Positions 1-5,132 of a DNA stretch of 5,132 bases are shown here, in pieces. Origin of the DNA: Pseudomonas sp. Lineage in GTDB: Bacteria > Pseudomonadota > Gammaproteobacteria > Pseudomonadales > Pseudomonadaceae. How positions within the stretch are numbered: the first letter of the stretch is position 1; the number at the start of each line of letters is the position of its first letter. The stretch is from positions 1 through 5,132 of the forward strand of contig JARDZH010000215.1 of assembly GCA_029240955.1 (NCBI GenBank). The letters run 5' to 3'. Position numbers and translations under genes: made by a program. The notes beneath the pieces were generated by a model. That model made no database searches, was not told the origin of the DNA, and saw nothing but the letters and a program-made list of their open reading frames with translations.

Positions 1-145
1 ACGTAACCCCGGACCGGCGCGTCGAAGGTGCCGGTTGAGGCTAGACGTGAATGAGGAAGTTGCACGGCCCGTCAGCCCGCTTCGTCAGCAGGCCGGCTTC
101 GGGTTCAGCGCAGAGGGATGGGGTTCGAAAGGCAAGCGGCAGCGG
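1..145. other. Gene-free or unassigned left edge
   Basis: I cannot support a gene here. On the plus strand an open frame entering from the left edge stops at 36-38 (last residues VEGAG), which could be the tail of a convergent gene but is too short to judge. On the minus strand, downstream of the phnN stop, there is no ATG, so a directly following gene such as phnP does not begin inside the window. The stretch holds a heptamer CGTCAGC repeated at 70-76 and 83-89, and a 6-bp inverted repeat ACCGGC/GCCGGT at 13-18 and 30-35 with an 11-nt gap. Neither looks like an intrinsic terminator. Confidence 0.4.
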
Positions 146-712
146 CTATACGCACGCGGACTGTCGGCTCAGGAGAGTGATCAAGGCTGCCACGGTCTGT
201 TGCAGGTCACGCGAGTTATCCAGCATCAGAACCGACGGGTTGCTCGATAGCAGATCACCGGCAAAGCGCGCGTTGCGGTCCAGCCGTGCCTCTACTTCAG
301 TCAGGGACTCACGACCGCGAGCCAGCAGGCGCTGGCGCAAGACGTCGTGATCCACGGTCAACAATATTGCCAGGAGGTTCGGATACCGGAGCTGCGCCTG
401 GGGCAAATGGGCCCGTGAGCCGTTGATCAACACGTCATGACCATCGGCCAGCCACTGATCGATCTCGACCGGAATGCCGTAGTGCAGCCCGTTGGCTTGC
501 CAGCTCAACGCAAAAGCACCCTGCTCGCGCATCGTTTCGAACTGTTCGACACTGACGGCCTGCGCCGCTTCGCCCACCGCTTCAGCCGAGCGGGTAATGA
601 CCCGCCGGACGATGCGGCAACCGCGCTGGCTCAACGTTTCCCGAGCCGCGTCCAGCAGGCTGTCCTTGCCTGAGCCGGACGGCCCGATGAGATAGATCAA
701 CCTGCCCACCAT
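146..712 (-). CDS. phnN: Ribose 1,5-bisphosphate phosphokinase PhnN
   Basis: PhnN phosphorylates ribose 1,5-bisphosphate with ATP to give 5-phosphoribosyl 1-diphosphate (PRPP), the step that returns the sugar of the C-P lyase phosphonate pathway to nucleotide metabolism; it is cytosolic. The 188-residue product has a P-loop GPSGSGKDS at residues 10-18, with the GKDS ending usual for PhnN, a guanylate-kinase-like fold with VITR at 38-41 and HYGIP at 77-81, and an arginine-rich lid region around 127-149 (RQRLLARGR and RLDRNARF). The length fits the family. I chose ATG at 712-710: the strong Shine-Dalgarno AAGGGGGA (719-726) lies 6 nt before it but directly abuts the in-frame ATG at 718, which would add two residues. 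The stop is TAG. No other phn gene is visible; the upstream neighbour on the same strand is a chemoreceptor, separated by a hairpin. Family assignment is firm; participation in an intact phosphonate pathway cannot be judged from here. Confidence 0.93.
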   Translation of the reverse strand: MVGRLIYLIGPSGSGKDSLLDAARETLSQRGCRIVRRVITRSAEAVGEAAQAVSVEQFETMREQGAFALSWQANGLHYGIPVEIDQWLADGHDVLINGSRAHLPQAQLRYPNLLAILLTVDHDVLRQRLLARGRESLTEVEARLDRNARFAGDLLSSNPSVLMLDNSRDLQQTVAALITLLSRQSACV

Positions 713-718
713 CAACAT

Positions 719-726
719 TCCCCCTT
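719..726 (-). promoter_or_regulatory. phnN ribosome binding site
   Basis: AAGGGGGA on the minus strand. It decides the start: spacing is 6 nt to ATG 712 and 0 nt to ATG 718, so translation should begin at 712. A 6-bp hairpin (CGCAGC/GCTGCG, 729-747) lies just upstream and does not cover it. Confidence 0.7.
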
Positions 727-788
727 GCCGCAGCCATTGAAGCTGCGCGGGATGATAGTCGCCGCAGCAGATATCCTGTAGTCCTTCT

Positions 789-828
789 TTTGTCGCAACT
801 GCCGCTTACGATAAGCGGCAGAGACAAA
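789..828 (-). terminator. Strong two-part hairpin after the chemoreceptor gene
   Basis: The inner stem is a perfect 10-bp inverted repeat, CTGCCGCTTA (799-808) and TAAGCGGCAG (812-821), with a 3-nt loop. An outer 6-bp stem TTTGTC (789-794) / GACAAA (823-828) is separated by a small asymmetric internal loop. It begins about 10 nt after the chemoreceptor stop codon and so falls in its 3' end. There is no U-run after the stem on either strand, so an ordinary intrinsic terminator is not proven. It could equally stabilise the mRNA 3' end, assist Rho-dependent termination or attenuate read-through into phnN. Confidence 0.5.
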
Positions 829-837
829 CGAGCGGGA

Positions 838-2730
838 TCAGATCCGGAAACTGCCCACCAGTTGCTGCAGTCGCGCGGCCTGCTCTTCCAGAGAGTTACA
901 GGCTTGCAGGGTCTGACGCAGGTTGTCGACACCCTGCTGGTTGAGCGTGTTGATCTGGTTGATGTCGACGTTGATCGACTCGACCACCGAAGTCTGTTCT
1001 TCGGTCGCGGCCGCCACCGACTGGTTCATGTCATTGATCTCGTCGATACGACGAGTCACGCTGCCCAGGCGCTCGCCGGCGCGGTTGGCGATGCTCACGC
1101 TGTCCTCACTCTGGCGCTGGCTTTCGGTCATGTTGCCGACCGCCTCTTTGGCACCGACCTGCAGCTCTTCGATCATGGTCTGCACCTGACGCGCGGAGTC
1201 CTGCGTCCGGTGCGCCAGATTGCGCACTTCATCGGCCACCACCGCAAAGCCGCGGCCCGCTTCACCGGCGCGCGCGGCTTCGATGGCAGCGTTGAGCGCC
1301 AGCAGGTTGGTCTGCTGCGAGATGCTGGTGATCACTTCCAGGATCTGCCCGATGTTGGCGGTCTTGTCGTTCAGGGTCTCGATGTTCACGCACGAGTCGC
1401 TGATTTTGCCTGACAGCTGATTCATCGCGGCAATGGTCTGCTGCACCACGCTCTGCCCTTCGCCCGCCAACTGGCTGGCGTCGCTGGACTGCTGCGAAGT
1501 GCGCGCGGCGTTCTGGGCGATCTCCTGGGCTGCGGCGCCCAGCTGATTGATCGCGGCTGCGACGCTTTCGGTGCGGTAGGACTGCTGATCGGAATTGCTC
1601 ATCGACGAGTTGGAAACCCGCACGACCTGAGTCGCGACTTCGCCCAGCTGGCTTGCGGTGCTCGCCACTTCGCGAATCGACGCATGGATACGCTCGACGA
1701 AGTGGTTGAAGGACTGCGCCAACGCGCCGAATTCGTTCTGCGAGGTGATCGCCAGACGTTTGGTCAGGTCGCCCTCGCCGTCTGCGATGTCGCGCATCGC
1801 ACGGCCCATCTGGTGCAGCGGCTGCATCAGCACGCGGATCAGCAGACCCAGCAGCAGAATGATGCCGAGCACGACCACGACCATGGCGGTAATAGCCGAG
1901 GTGCGGAATTCGCTCAGCATGGCGTAGGCCGCTTCCTGCTCAAGGACCAGACCGACGTACCAGTTGGCAGACGAAACGCCCTGAACCGGTGTGAAAGAAA
2001 TGATCTCGGCCTTGTCGCCCGATTCTATTTCGGTCACGCCTGCGGTGATGCGCGGGGTGTTCTGCGGATAGGCTTCACTGATGTTCTTGAGCACCAGCTT
2101 GCTGTCCGGGTGCACGAGAATCTTGCCCTCGGCGCTGACGATGAACGCGTAACCGTGACCATTGAAGTTGAGCGAGTTGATGGTCTTGCTGATGCTGTCC
2201 AGCGAGATATCGGCACCCGCGACACCCGCCAGTTGGCCCTGAATCTTGACCGGGGTGGCAAGCGTCACGACCAGCTTGCCGGACGACGCTGCGATATACG
2301 GTTCGGTGACGATCGTGCCCGGCGCATTCTGCGCAGCCTTGTACCAGCCGCGTGACCGTGGATCGTAGTCCGCCGCCCGATTGCCCGCCGGAATCGAGAA
2401 CATTGCCCCGCCGGTGCTGCCGAAATAACTGAGCTGGAAGTTGTCGGTGTATGCCGACAGACCGATTGCCCGCTGCAGTTGCGGCGTCTCGAAACCATCG
2501 ACCGCAATCTGCTGCGCCATTGACTGCAGCAACTGAATGCGGCTCTCGAGCCATGTCTGGATATTCTGCGTGGTCAGACTGCCCAACTGCTGCAATTCGG
2601 ACCGCACATTGGTCTTCAAGGATTCCCGCTGTCGGTAATCGTTGACGACGATGAATCCACTGAACGCGACGACCACGATCAACGCAGCCGCCAGAAGAAT
2701 TTTCTTGCTGAAACCCAAACTTCTCATCAT
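838..2730 (-). CDS. Methyl-accepting chemotaxis protein, dCache amino-acid type (PctA-like)
   Basis: This is a transmembrane chemoreceptor that binds a ligand in the periplasm and controls CheA/CheW. The 630-residue product has a basic N-terminus, TM1 at about 11-29, a periplasmic dCache domain at about 35-275, TM2 at about 279-299, HAMP at about 297-350 and a cytoplasmic signalling coiled coil to the end. The conserved hairpin tip spans about 465-506 ([33 protein letters not shown]). The dCache domain carries Y122, R127, W129, Y130 (DPRSRGWY), Y145 (TEPY) and D174 (GADISLD), the pattern known from amino-acid-binding dCache receptors such as PctA. Size and N-terminus ([17 protein letters not shown]) match PctA-type receptors, which supports ATG 2730; a longer form from TTG 2784 would add 18 residues before TM1. 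The Shine-Dalgarno is weak. There is no C-terminal CheR-docking pentapeptide; it ends VGSFRI. Amino-acid ligand is inferred; the exact ligand is unknown. Confidence 0.93.
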   Translation of the reverse strand: MMRSLGFSKKILLAAALIVVVAFSGFIVVNDYRQRESLKTNVRSELQQLGSLTTQNIQTWLESRIQLLQSMAQQIAVDGFETPQLQRAIGLSAYTDNFQLSYFGSTGGAMFSIPAGNRAADYDPRSRGWYKAAQNAPGTIVTEPYIAASSGKLVVTLATPVKIQGQLAGVAGADISLDSISKTINSLNFNGHGYAFIVSAEGKILVHPDSKLVLKNISEAYPQNTPRITAGVTEIESGDKAEIISFTPVQGVSSANWYVGLVLEQEAAYAMLSEFRTSAITAMVVVVLGIILLLGLLIRVLMQPLHQMGRAMRDIADGEGDLTKRLAITSQNEFGALAQSFNHFVERIHASIREVASTASQLGEVATQVVRVSNSSMSNSDQQSYRTESVAAAINQLGAAAQEIAQNAARTSQQSSDASQLAGEGQSVVQQTIAAMNQLSGKISDSCVNIETLNDKTANIGQILEVITSISQQTNLLALNAAIEAARAGEAGRGFAVVADEVRNLAHRTQDSARQVQTMIEELQVGAKEAVGNMTESQRQSEDSVSIANRAGERLGSVTRRIDEINDMNQSVAAATEEQTSVVESINVDINQINTLNQQGVDNLRQTLQACNSLEEQAARLQQLVGSFRI

Positions 2731-2998
2731 CTCGAGCACGTCCACGGCGATAGCTAATAACGGTGATCCGAGGTGACCACCCAACTTCAGGTTGTGCCGT
2801 TGTTACGCAACACCCGGCGAGCGGACACAGCAATGCCGGCTCTGCAGCACAGACTCCCAGCCCGCGCCGTAGAACATGGCATGTTGATATCACTCGCTCA
2901 AGTAATTTTCATGACACTGCATGGACCTGGCATTGCCTGTATCGGCAGGCCGTTGCAAGACTTGCGTCACAAAGTACCGCGACTGTAGACGCAAAGAT
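2731..2998. other. Upstream region of the chemoreceptor gene, non-coding
   Basis: I see no gene here. It is the leader and promoter region of the minus-strand chemoreceptor and is locally more AT-rich around 2880-2915. It contains a palindrome AACATG-G-CATGTT (2873-2885), a hairpin GCCTGT/GCAGGC (2935-2950) with one G-T pair, and an inverted repeat TTGCGTC (2962-2968) / GACGCAA (2988-2994). I found no convincing sigma-70, sigma-28 or sigma-54 promoter for the chemoreceptor. The best weak sigma-70 candidate is TTGAGC with CATGTT 17 nt further on, minus strand, about 2875-2903, whose -10 overlaps the palindrome. Confidence 0.45.
2873..2885. promoter_or_regulatory. Palindrome upstream of the chemoreceptor, possible operator
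   Basis: AACATG and CATGTT form a perfect 6-bp dyad around a single central base, about 145 bp upstream of the chemoreceptor start, in an AT-richer patch and overlapping a weak candidate -10. The dyad is directly visible; binding by a regulator is only a guess. Confidence 0.25.
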
Positions 2999-3000
2999 TG

Positions 3001-3042
3001 GGGCCGCTGCGCTGCCCATCGCGGGCAAGCGCGCTCCTACAG
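3001..3042 (+). repeat. REP sequence 1, Pseudomonas type
   Basis: The core at 3018-3042 starts ATCGCGGGCAAGCGCGCT and continues into CCTACAG, the Pseudomonas REP consensus with its conserved GCTCCTAC end. It is preceded by an imperfect hairpin GGGCCGC (3001-3007) / GCTGCCC (3011-3017), which commonly accompanies this REP family. The core stem has one mismatch relative to the canonical GCGGGCAAGCCCGC. REPs are short mobile extragenic repeats dispersed by RAYT-type transposases; none is in the window. Confidence 0.82.
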
Positions 3043-3135
3043 CCATGCGCGAACGGTTTAGGAATCAGCTCGCTGTGAGGCTATCCGACGAGAGGCTGGT
3101 AAATCCGACATTTCTGCATCGCCTGACACGCCTTC

Positions 3136-3158
3136 TTCGCGGCTGAAGCCACTCCTAC
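3136..3158 (+). repeat. REP sequence 2
   Basis: It begins TTCGCGGCTGAAGCC and ends ACTCCTAC, a second REP variant in the same orientation as REP 1, with a short stem GGCT/AGCC (3141-3150). It differs from the usual …CCGCTCCTAC by one base before CTCCTAC, which suggests a decayed copy. It lies 33 bp before the inverted copy at 3192-3215. Confidence 0.7.
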
Positions 3159-3191
3159 GAGCTGCGCGCAGGTTAGGTAAAACGCGGACAT

Positions 3192-3298
3192 TGTGGGAGG
3201 GAGCGTAGCTCGCGACAAACGATGACGCGGTCAGCCTGCAAGACCACGTCATCGACATCGCGGACAAGGCGGAACGCCTTCCGGGCGCTCCTGCCTTT
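3192..3298. repeat. Inverted REP doublet (REPIN)
   Basis: Two REP sequences face each other in the usual REPIN order. The left copy (3192-3215) reads TGTGGGAGGGAGCGTAGCTC then GCGA, a REP in reverse orientation. The right copy (3257-3298) is in forward orientation and ends GGGCGCTCCTGC. Between them is a long dyad: CGATGACG (3220-3227) / CGTCATCG (3247-3254), continued inward by GGTC/GACC (3229-3232/3242-3245) after one mismatch, and outward by CGCGA/TCGCG (3211-3215/3258-3262). The whole can fold into one large hairpin or cruciform. It ends 8 bp from the hydrolase stop codon, so it should form part of that transcript's 3' end and may protect it or help terminate it. Confidence 0.75.
3261..3283 (-). 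terminator. Hairpin inside the REPIN right arm, downstream of the hydrolase
   Basis: AAGGCG (3266-3271) and CGCCTT (3275-3280) form a perfect 6-bp stem with a 3-nt loop, extended by CGG/CCG (3261-3263/3281-3283) across a 2-nt bulge. It lies 23-45 nt after the hydrolase stop codon. There is no U-run after it on the minus strand, so it is a possible but unproven terminator or mRNA 3'-end stabiliser. Confidence 0.35.
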
Positions 3299-3306
3299 CA
3301 GGACTG

Positions 3307-4311
3307 TTACTTCGCCTGCAATGCCGTCACCAGCGCTTTGTTGAAACCAGCCGGATCTTCCATTTGCGGCGCGTGGCCCATGCCTTTGAACTCCACCAGC
3401 TGCGCGCCCGGAATCATCTGGGTGACCTGCTTGCCCAACACCGGGTATTTGCCAATGCGGGCCTTGACCTCCGGCGATGCGATGTCGCTGCCGATCGCCG
3501 TGGTGTCAGCATCGCCAATCATCAATACGGTCGGCACCTGCAGTTTCGGGAATTCATAGAACACCGGTTGGGTGAAAATCATGTCGTAGATCAGCGCCGA
3601 GTTCCAGGCGACGATCTGCTTGCCCGGCCCATTGCTCAGGCCCGCCAGCATGTCGACCCACTTGTCGTACTCCGGCTTCCAGCGGCCGTCGTAATACGTC
3701 TTCTGCTCGTACTGACGAATGCCCTCGGCGGTCACTTTCAGCTCGCGCTCGTACCACTGATCCACCGTGCGGTAAGGCACGCCGAGCGCTTTCCAGTCTT
3801 CCAGCCCGATAGGGTTCACCATGACCAGCTTCTCGGTCTGAGCCGGGTACATCAGCGCAAATCGCGTGGCGAGCATGCCGCCGGTGGAATGGCCGACAAC
3901 CGAGACTTTCTCGACGCCCAGCTTCTGCAGCAGCGTGTGGGTATTGGTCGCCAGCTGGTGGAAGCTGTACTGGTAGTGAGCGGGTTTGGTGGAGGTGCAG
4001 AAGCCGATCTGATCCGGCACCACGACGCGGTAACCGGCGGCGGCCAGCCCCTTGATGGTGTCTTCCCAGGTGGCGGCGCAAAAGTTCTTGCCGTGCAGCA
4101 GCACTGCGGTGCGGCCATTGGCTTTACCGGTGGGCGCCACGTCCATGTAGCCCATTTCCAGGCTCTGACCCTGCGACTGGAAAGCGAACGTGTTCAGCGT
4201 GTGGGGATAGGTGAACCCCTCCAGCTGCTGGCCGTAAGTCGGGGTTTCGGCCAGCGCCACGCCGGGCAGCGTCAGGGACATCAACAGACCGGCAATCTTT
4301 GCAACCCGCAT
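3307..4311 (-). CDS. Secreted alpha/beta hydrolase (periplasmic)
   Basis: This is an alpha/beta-hydrolase-fold enzyme of the broad COG0596 type; the substrate is unknown. Of 334 residues, 1-21 form a Sec signal peptide (MRVAKIAGLLMSLTLPGVALA) with signal peptidase I cleavage expected after ALA. Further on are the oxyanion-hole HG at 73-74 (VLLHGKNF), the nucleophile elbow GHSTGG at 140-145 with Ser142, the likely acid Asp269 in GDADTTAIG (Asp267 is an alternative), and the catalytic His313 in GMGHAPQMEDP. A helical cap fills about 168-255. The triad is complete, so the enzyme should be active. ATG 4311 is chosen because AGGAGGT lies 6 nt upstream and it begins the signal peptide exactly; a TTG at 4368 would bury the signal. 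It is transcribed divergently from a LysR gene, a layout that often marks regulator and target. Esterase, lactonase or haloperoxidase-like activity are all possible. Confidence 0.9.
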   Translation of the reverse strand: MRVAKIAGLLMSLTLPGVALAETPTYGQQLEGFTYPHTLNTFAFQSQGQSLEMGYMDVAPTGKANGRTAVLLHGKNFCAATWEDTIKGLAAAGYRVVVPDQIGFCTSTKPAHYQYSFHQLATNTHTLLQKLGVEKVSVVGHSTGGMLATRFALMYPAQTEKLVMVNPIGLEDWKALGVPYRTVDQWYERELKVTAEGIRQYEQKTYYDGRWKPEYDKWVDMLAGLSNGPGKQIVAWNSALIYDMIFTQPVFYEFPKLQVPTVLMIGDADTTAIGSDIASPEVKARIGKYPVLGKQVTQMIPGAQLVEFKGMGHAPQMEDPAGFNKALVTALQAK

Positions 4312-4317
4312 GCGGGC

Positions 4318-4324
4318 ACCTCCT
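4318..4324 (-). promoter_or_regulatory. Hydrolase ribosome binding site
   Basis: A full consensus Shine-Dalgarno, AGGAGGT on the minus strand, sits 6 nt before ATG 4311. It fixes the start and predicts efficient translation once the gene is transcribed. Confidence 0.8.
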
Positions 4325-4382
4325 GTTCGTTTGGGTTGGAAAAGCGCGAGCCAGACGGCAGCGCGCAAGCCTGCAAGTAGAC

Positions 4383-4388
4383 ATTATT
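4383..4388 (-). promoter_or_regulatory. Possible hydrolase -10 element
   Basis: AATAAT on the minus strand matches TATAAT at five of six positions and would start transcription near 4376, about 65 nt before the start codon. The hexamer 17 bp upstream (AAACAG, 4406-4411) is a poor -35, which would fit an activator-dependent promoter. This is inferred from pattern only. Confidence 0.3.
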
Positions 4389-4419
4389 TCCCACATGCGA
4401 TTCGCCTGTTTCCTACAAG

Positions 4420-4433
4420 TATTCACCTGAATA
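4420..4433. promoter_or_regulatory. Dyad in the divergent intergenic region, possible LysR activation site
   Basis: TATTCA and TGAATA form a perfect 6-bp dyad around CC. It is centred about 50 bp upstream of the hydrolase transcription start predicted near 4376 and lies 2 bp from the T-N11-A dyad, like the paired recognition and activation sites of LysR-type regulators. Confidence 0.4.
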
Positions 4434-4435
4434 AA

Positions 4436-4452
4436 CGTAAGAAGACATTACG
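4436..4452. promoter_or_regulatory. LysR-box-like dyad (T-N11-A)
   Basis: CGTAA (4436-4440) and TTACG (4448-4452) form a 5-bp dyad with 7 nt between them. T4438 and A4450 are separated by exactly 11 nt, the T-N11-A signature of LysR-type recognition sites. It is nearly midway between the two divergent start codons and about 68 bp upstream of the predicted hydrolase transcription start, close to the usual -65 position. It does not match the published MexT box as I remember it, so the binding protein remains inferred. Confidence 0.42.
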
Positions 4453-4490
4453 CCAGGTGCCCTGAGCCCGATCCGCCGTGAAGGCAAAAC

Positions 4491-4534
4491 GCTGGACGCC
4501 CGGTCCTGCGCTTCCTAGACTTGGCCCGTCCAGC
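4491..4534. repeat. 8-bp inverted repeat bracketing the lysR promoter
   Basis: GCTGGACG (4491-4498) and CGTCCAGC (4527-4534) are exact reverse complements, 28 bp apart. The left arm covers the predicted -35 and the right arm the predicted transcription start. The arms may be two operator half-sites for autoregulation or an unrelated repressor. Confidence 0.4.
4493..4521 (+). promoter_or_regulatory. Predicted sigma-70 promoter of the LysR gene
   Basis: TGGACG (4493-4498) and TAGACT (4516-4521) each match the consensus at four of six positions and are separated by the ideal 17 bp. Transcription would start near 4528, leaving a leader of about 45 nt. Inverted repeat arms overlap the -35 and the expected start site. 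Confidence 0.4.
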
Positions 4535-4572
4535 TGAGGACAGGGCGATGTATCCGTGCCAGGGAAATAACA

Positions 4573-5132
4573 ATGAATCGAAACGAATTGCGCAAGGCGG
4601 ACATCAACCTGATGGTGGTCTTCGAGACCCTGATGCAAGAGCGTAACGTCACCCGCACTGCGGAAAAGCTGTTTCTCGGACAACCCACCATCAGCGCCGC
4701 GCTGAACCGGCTGCGCAATCTGCTCAACGACCCGCTGTTCATTCGCGTCGGCCACCGCATGGAGCCTACTGCGCGCGCTCATGAAATCCTCAAGCATCTG
4801 ACGCCTGCGCTGGACGCCATGTCCGCTGCGCTAAGCCTGAGTACCGACTTCGATCCCTCGGTCAGCAAGATGACCTTTCGTATCGGTTTATCCGACGATG
4901 TGGAATTCGGTCTGCTGCCGGCCATGCTTCACGCCATCCGCAAGGAAGCGCCCGGCGTGGTGATCGTGGTCAAGCATGTCGACTACCTGAATATCTCCGA
5001 AGTGCTGATGTCGGGCGATATCACGGTGGGCGTCTGCCTGACCCGCGACTTGCCGGCCAATGCCAAACGCAAGCTGCTGCGTAACGTGAAGCCTCGGGTA
5101 GTGCGTGCCGACAAACCCGTCGCGCCCATGAC
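4573..5132 (+). CDS. LysR-type transcriptional regulator, MexT-like (3' end outside window)
   Basis: The product is a cytoplasmic DNA-binding regulator. The 186 residues present cover the winged helix-turn-helix at about 9-67, with the recognition segment TRTAEKLFLGQPTISAALNR at 27-46, the linker helix to about 90, and roughly the first half of the effector-binding domain (FRIGLSDDVEFGLLP at 102-116). The stretches FETLMQER, AEKLFLGQP, MEPTARA, FRIGLSDD and DLPANAKRK are the same or nearly the same as I recall in P. aeruginosa MexT, the activator of the mexEF-oprN efflux operon, so it belongs to the MexT/NodD-like branch. Whether it is the MexT orthologue or a paralogue cannot be decided: no mexS or mexE neighbour is visible, and the divergent gene is a hydrolase. 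ATG 4573 has AGGGA 7 nt upstream. The reading frame is open to the window edge, so the gene is partial only because of the cut. Confidence 0.9.
   Translation, partial: MNRNELRKADINLMVVFETLMQERNVTRTAEKLFLGQPTISAALNRLRNLLNDPLFIRVGHRMEPTARAHEILKHLTPALDAMSAALSLSTDFDPSVSKMTFRIGLSDDVEFGLLPAMLHAIRKEAPGVVIVVKHVDYLNISEVLMSGDITVGVCLTRDLPANAKRKLLRNVKPRVVRADKPVAPM

Noticed and set aside
13..35. Inverted repeat ACCGGC/GCCGGT as phnN terminator
   Set aside because: Only 6 bp with an 11-nt loop, no U-run, and more than 100 bp from the phnN stop codon.
35..250. Small plus-strand open frame at the left edge
   Set aside because: TTG start, overlaps the phnN 3' end antisense and resembles no family.
1684..2355. 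Plus-strand open frame opposite the chemoreceptor
   Set aside because: Histidine-, aspartate- and arginine-rich shadow of the well-supported minus-strand receptor; no domain and no ribosome binding site of note. The same holds for the open frame at 790-1413.
2743..2760. GGCGATAG resembling a flagellar sigma-28 -10 element near the chemoreceptor start
   Set aside because: It is on the plus strand, so it points away from the gene, and no matching -35 is placed correctly.
2075..2893. Minus-strand open frame overlapping the chemoreceptor in another frame
   Set aside because: Mostly an out-of-frame reading of the dCache and TM1 coding region; no recognisable domain.
2928..2942. CTGGCATTGCCTGTA as a sigma-54 -24/-12 element
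   Set aside because: The TGGC half is present but the spacing and the TTGC half are wrong, and it is on the strand opposite to the chemoreceptor.
2763..3146. Possible 127-residue plus-strand gene in the intergenic gap
   Set aside because: Part of it (IAGKRAPTA) is a translation of REP 1, the rest has low-complexity noise character, and no good ribosome binding site precedes it.
3001..3298. CRISPR array or integron-like repeats
   Set aside because: The repeats are divergent, in mixed orientation and unevenly spaced, and match REP sequences instead.
3364..4380. Long plus-strand open frame (338 codons) opposite the hydrolase gene
   Set aside because: It is antisense to a gene with signal peptide, complete catalytic motifs and ideal ribosome binding site; the product has no recognisable domain and its composition reflects complemented GC-rich codons.

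Overview
The window looks like a chromosomal segment of a Pseudomonas, most likely in the P. syringae/P. fluorescens part of the genus. Pointers are the moderately GC-rich, GC3-biased codon use, the characteristic Pseudomonas REP repeats (…GCGGGCAAGCGCGCTCCTAC…), a PctA-type chemoreceptor and a LysR regulator that reads like MexT. Genus is fairly secure; species group is an inference.

Layout. Positions 1-145 hold no gene I can support. Three genes lie on the minus strand: phnN (146-712), an amino-acid-type dCache methyl-accepting chemotaxis protein (838-2730) and a secreted alpha/beta hydrolase (3307-4311). A plus-strand MexT-like LysR regulator starts at 4573 and runs off the right edge (186 residues present). 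Between the chemoreceptor and phnN sits a strong two-part hairpin (789-828). The 576 bp between the hydrolase stop and the chemoreceptor start hold no gene; their hydrolase-proximal half carries four REP sequences, two of which (3192-3298) form an inverted REPIN-type doublet.

How the genes relate. The genes do not form an obvious single operon or pathway. PhnN makes PRPP from ribose 1,5-bisphosphate in the C-P lyase pathway but has no other phn gene next to it here. The chemoreceptor is a stand-alone sensory gene. The hydrolase and the LysR gene are divergent across 261 bp. That intergenic region contains two adjacent dyads (4420-4433 and 4436-4452), the second with the classic T-N11-A LysR box, placed about where a LysR activator would sit relative to a plausible hydrolase -10. 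The most testable idea in the window is therefore that the LysR protein controls the periplasmic hydrolase. An 8-bp inverted repeat brackets the predicted lysR promoter.

I see no CRISPR array, tRNA, rRNA, transposase, toxin-antitoxin or anti-phage system, and nothing that amounts to a clearly new biological system. The points of interest are regulatory dyads, REP architecture and gene context.
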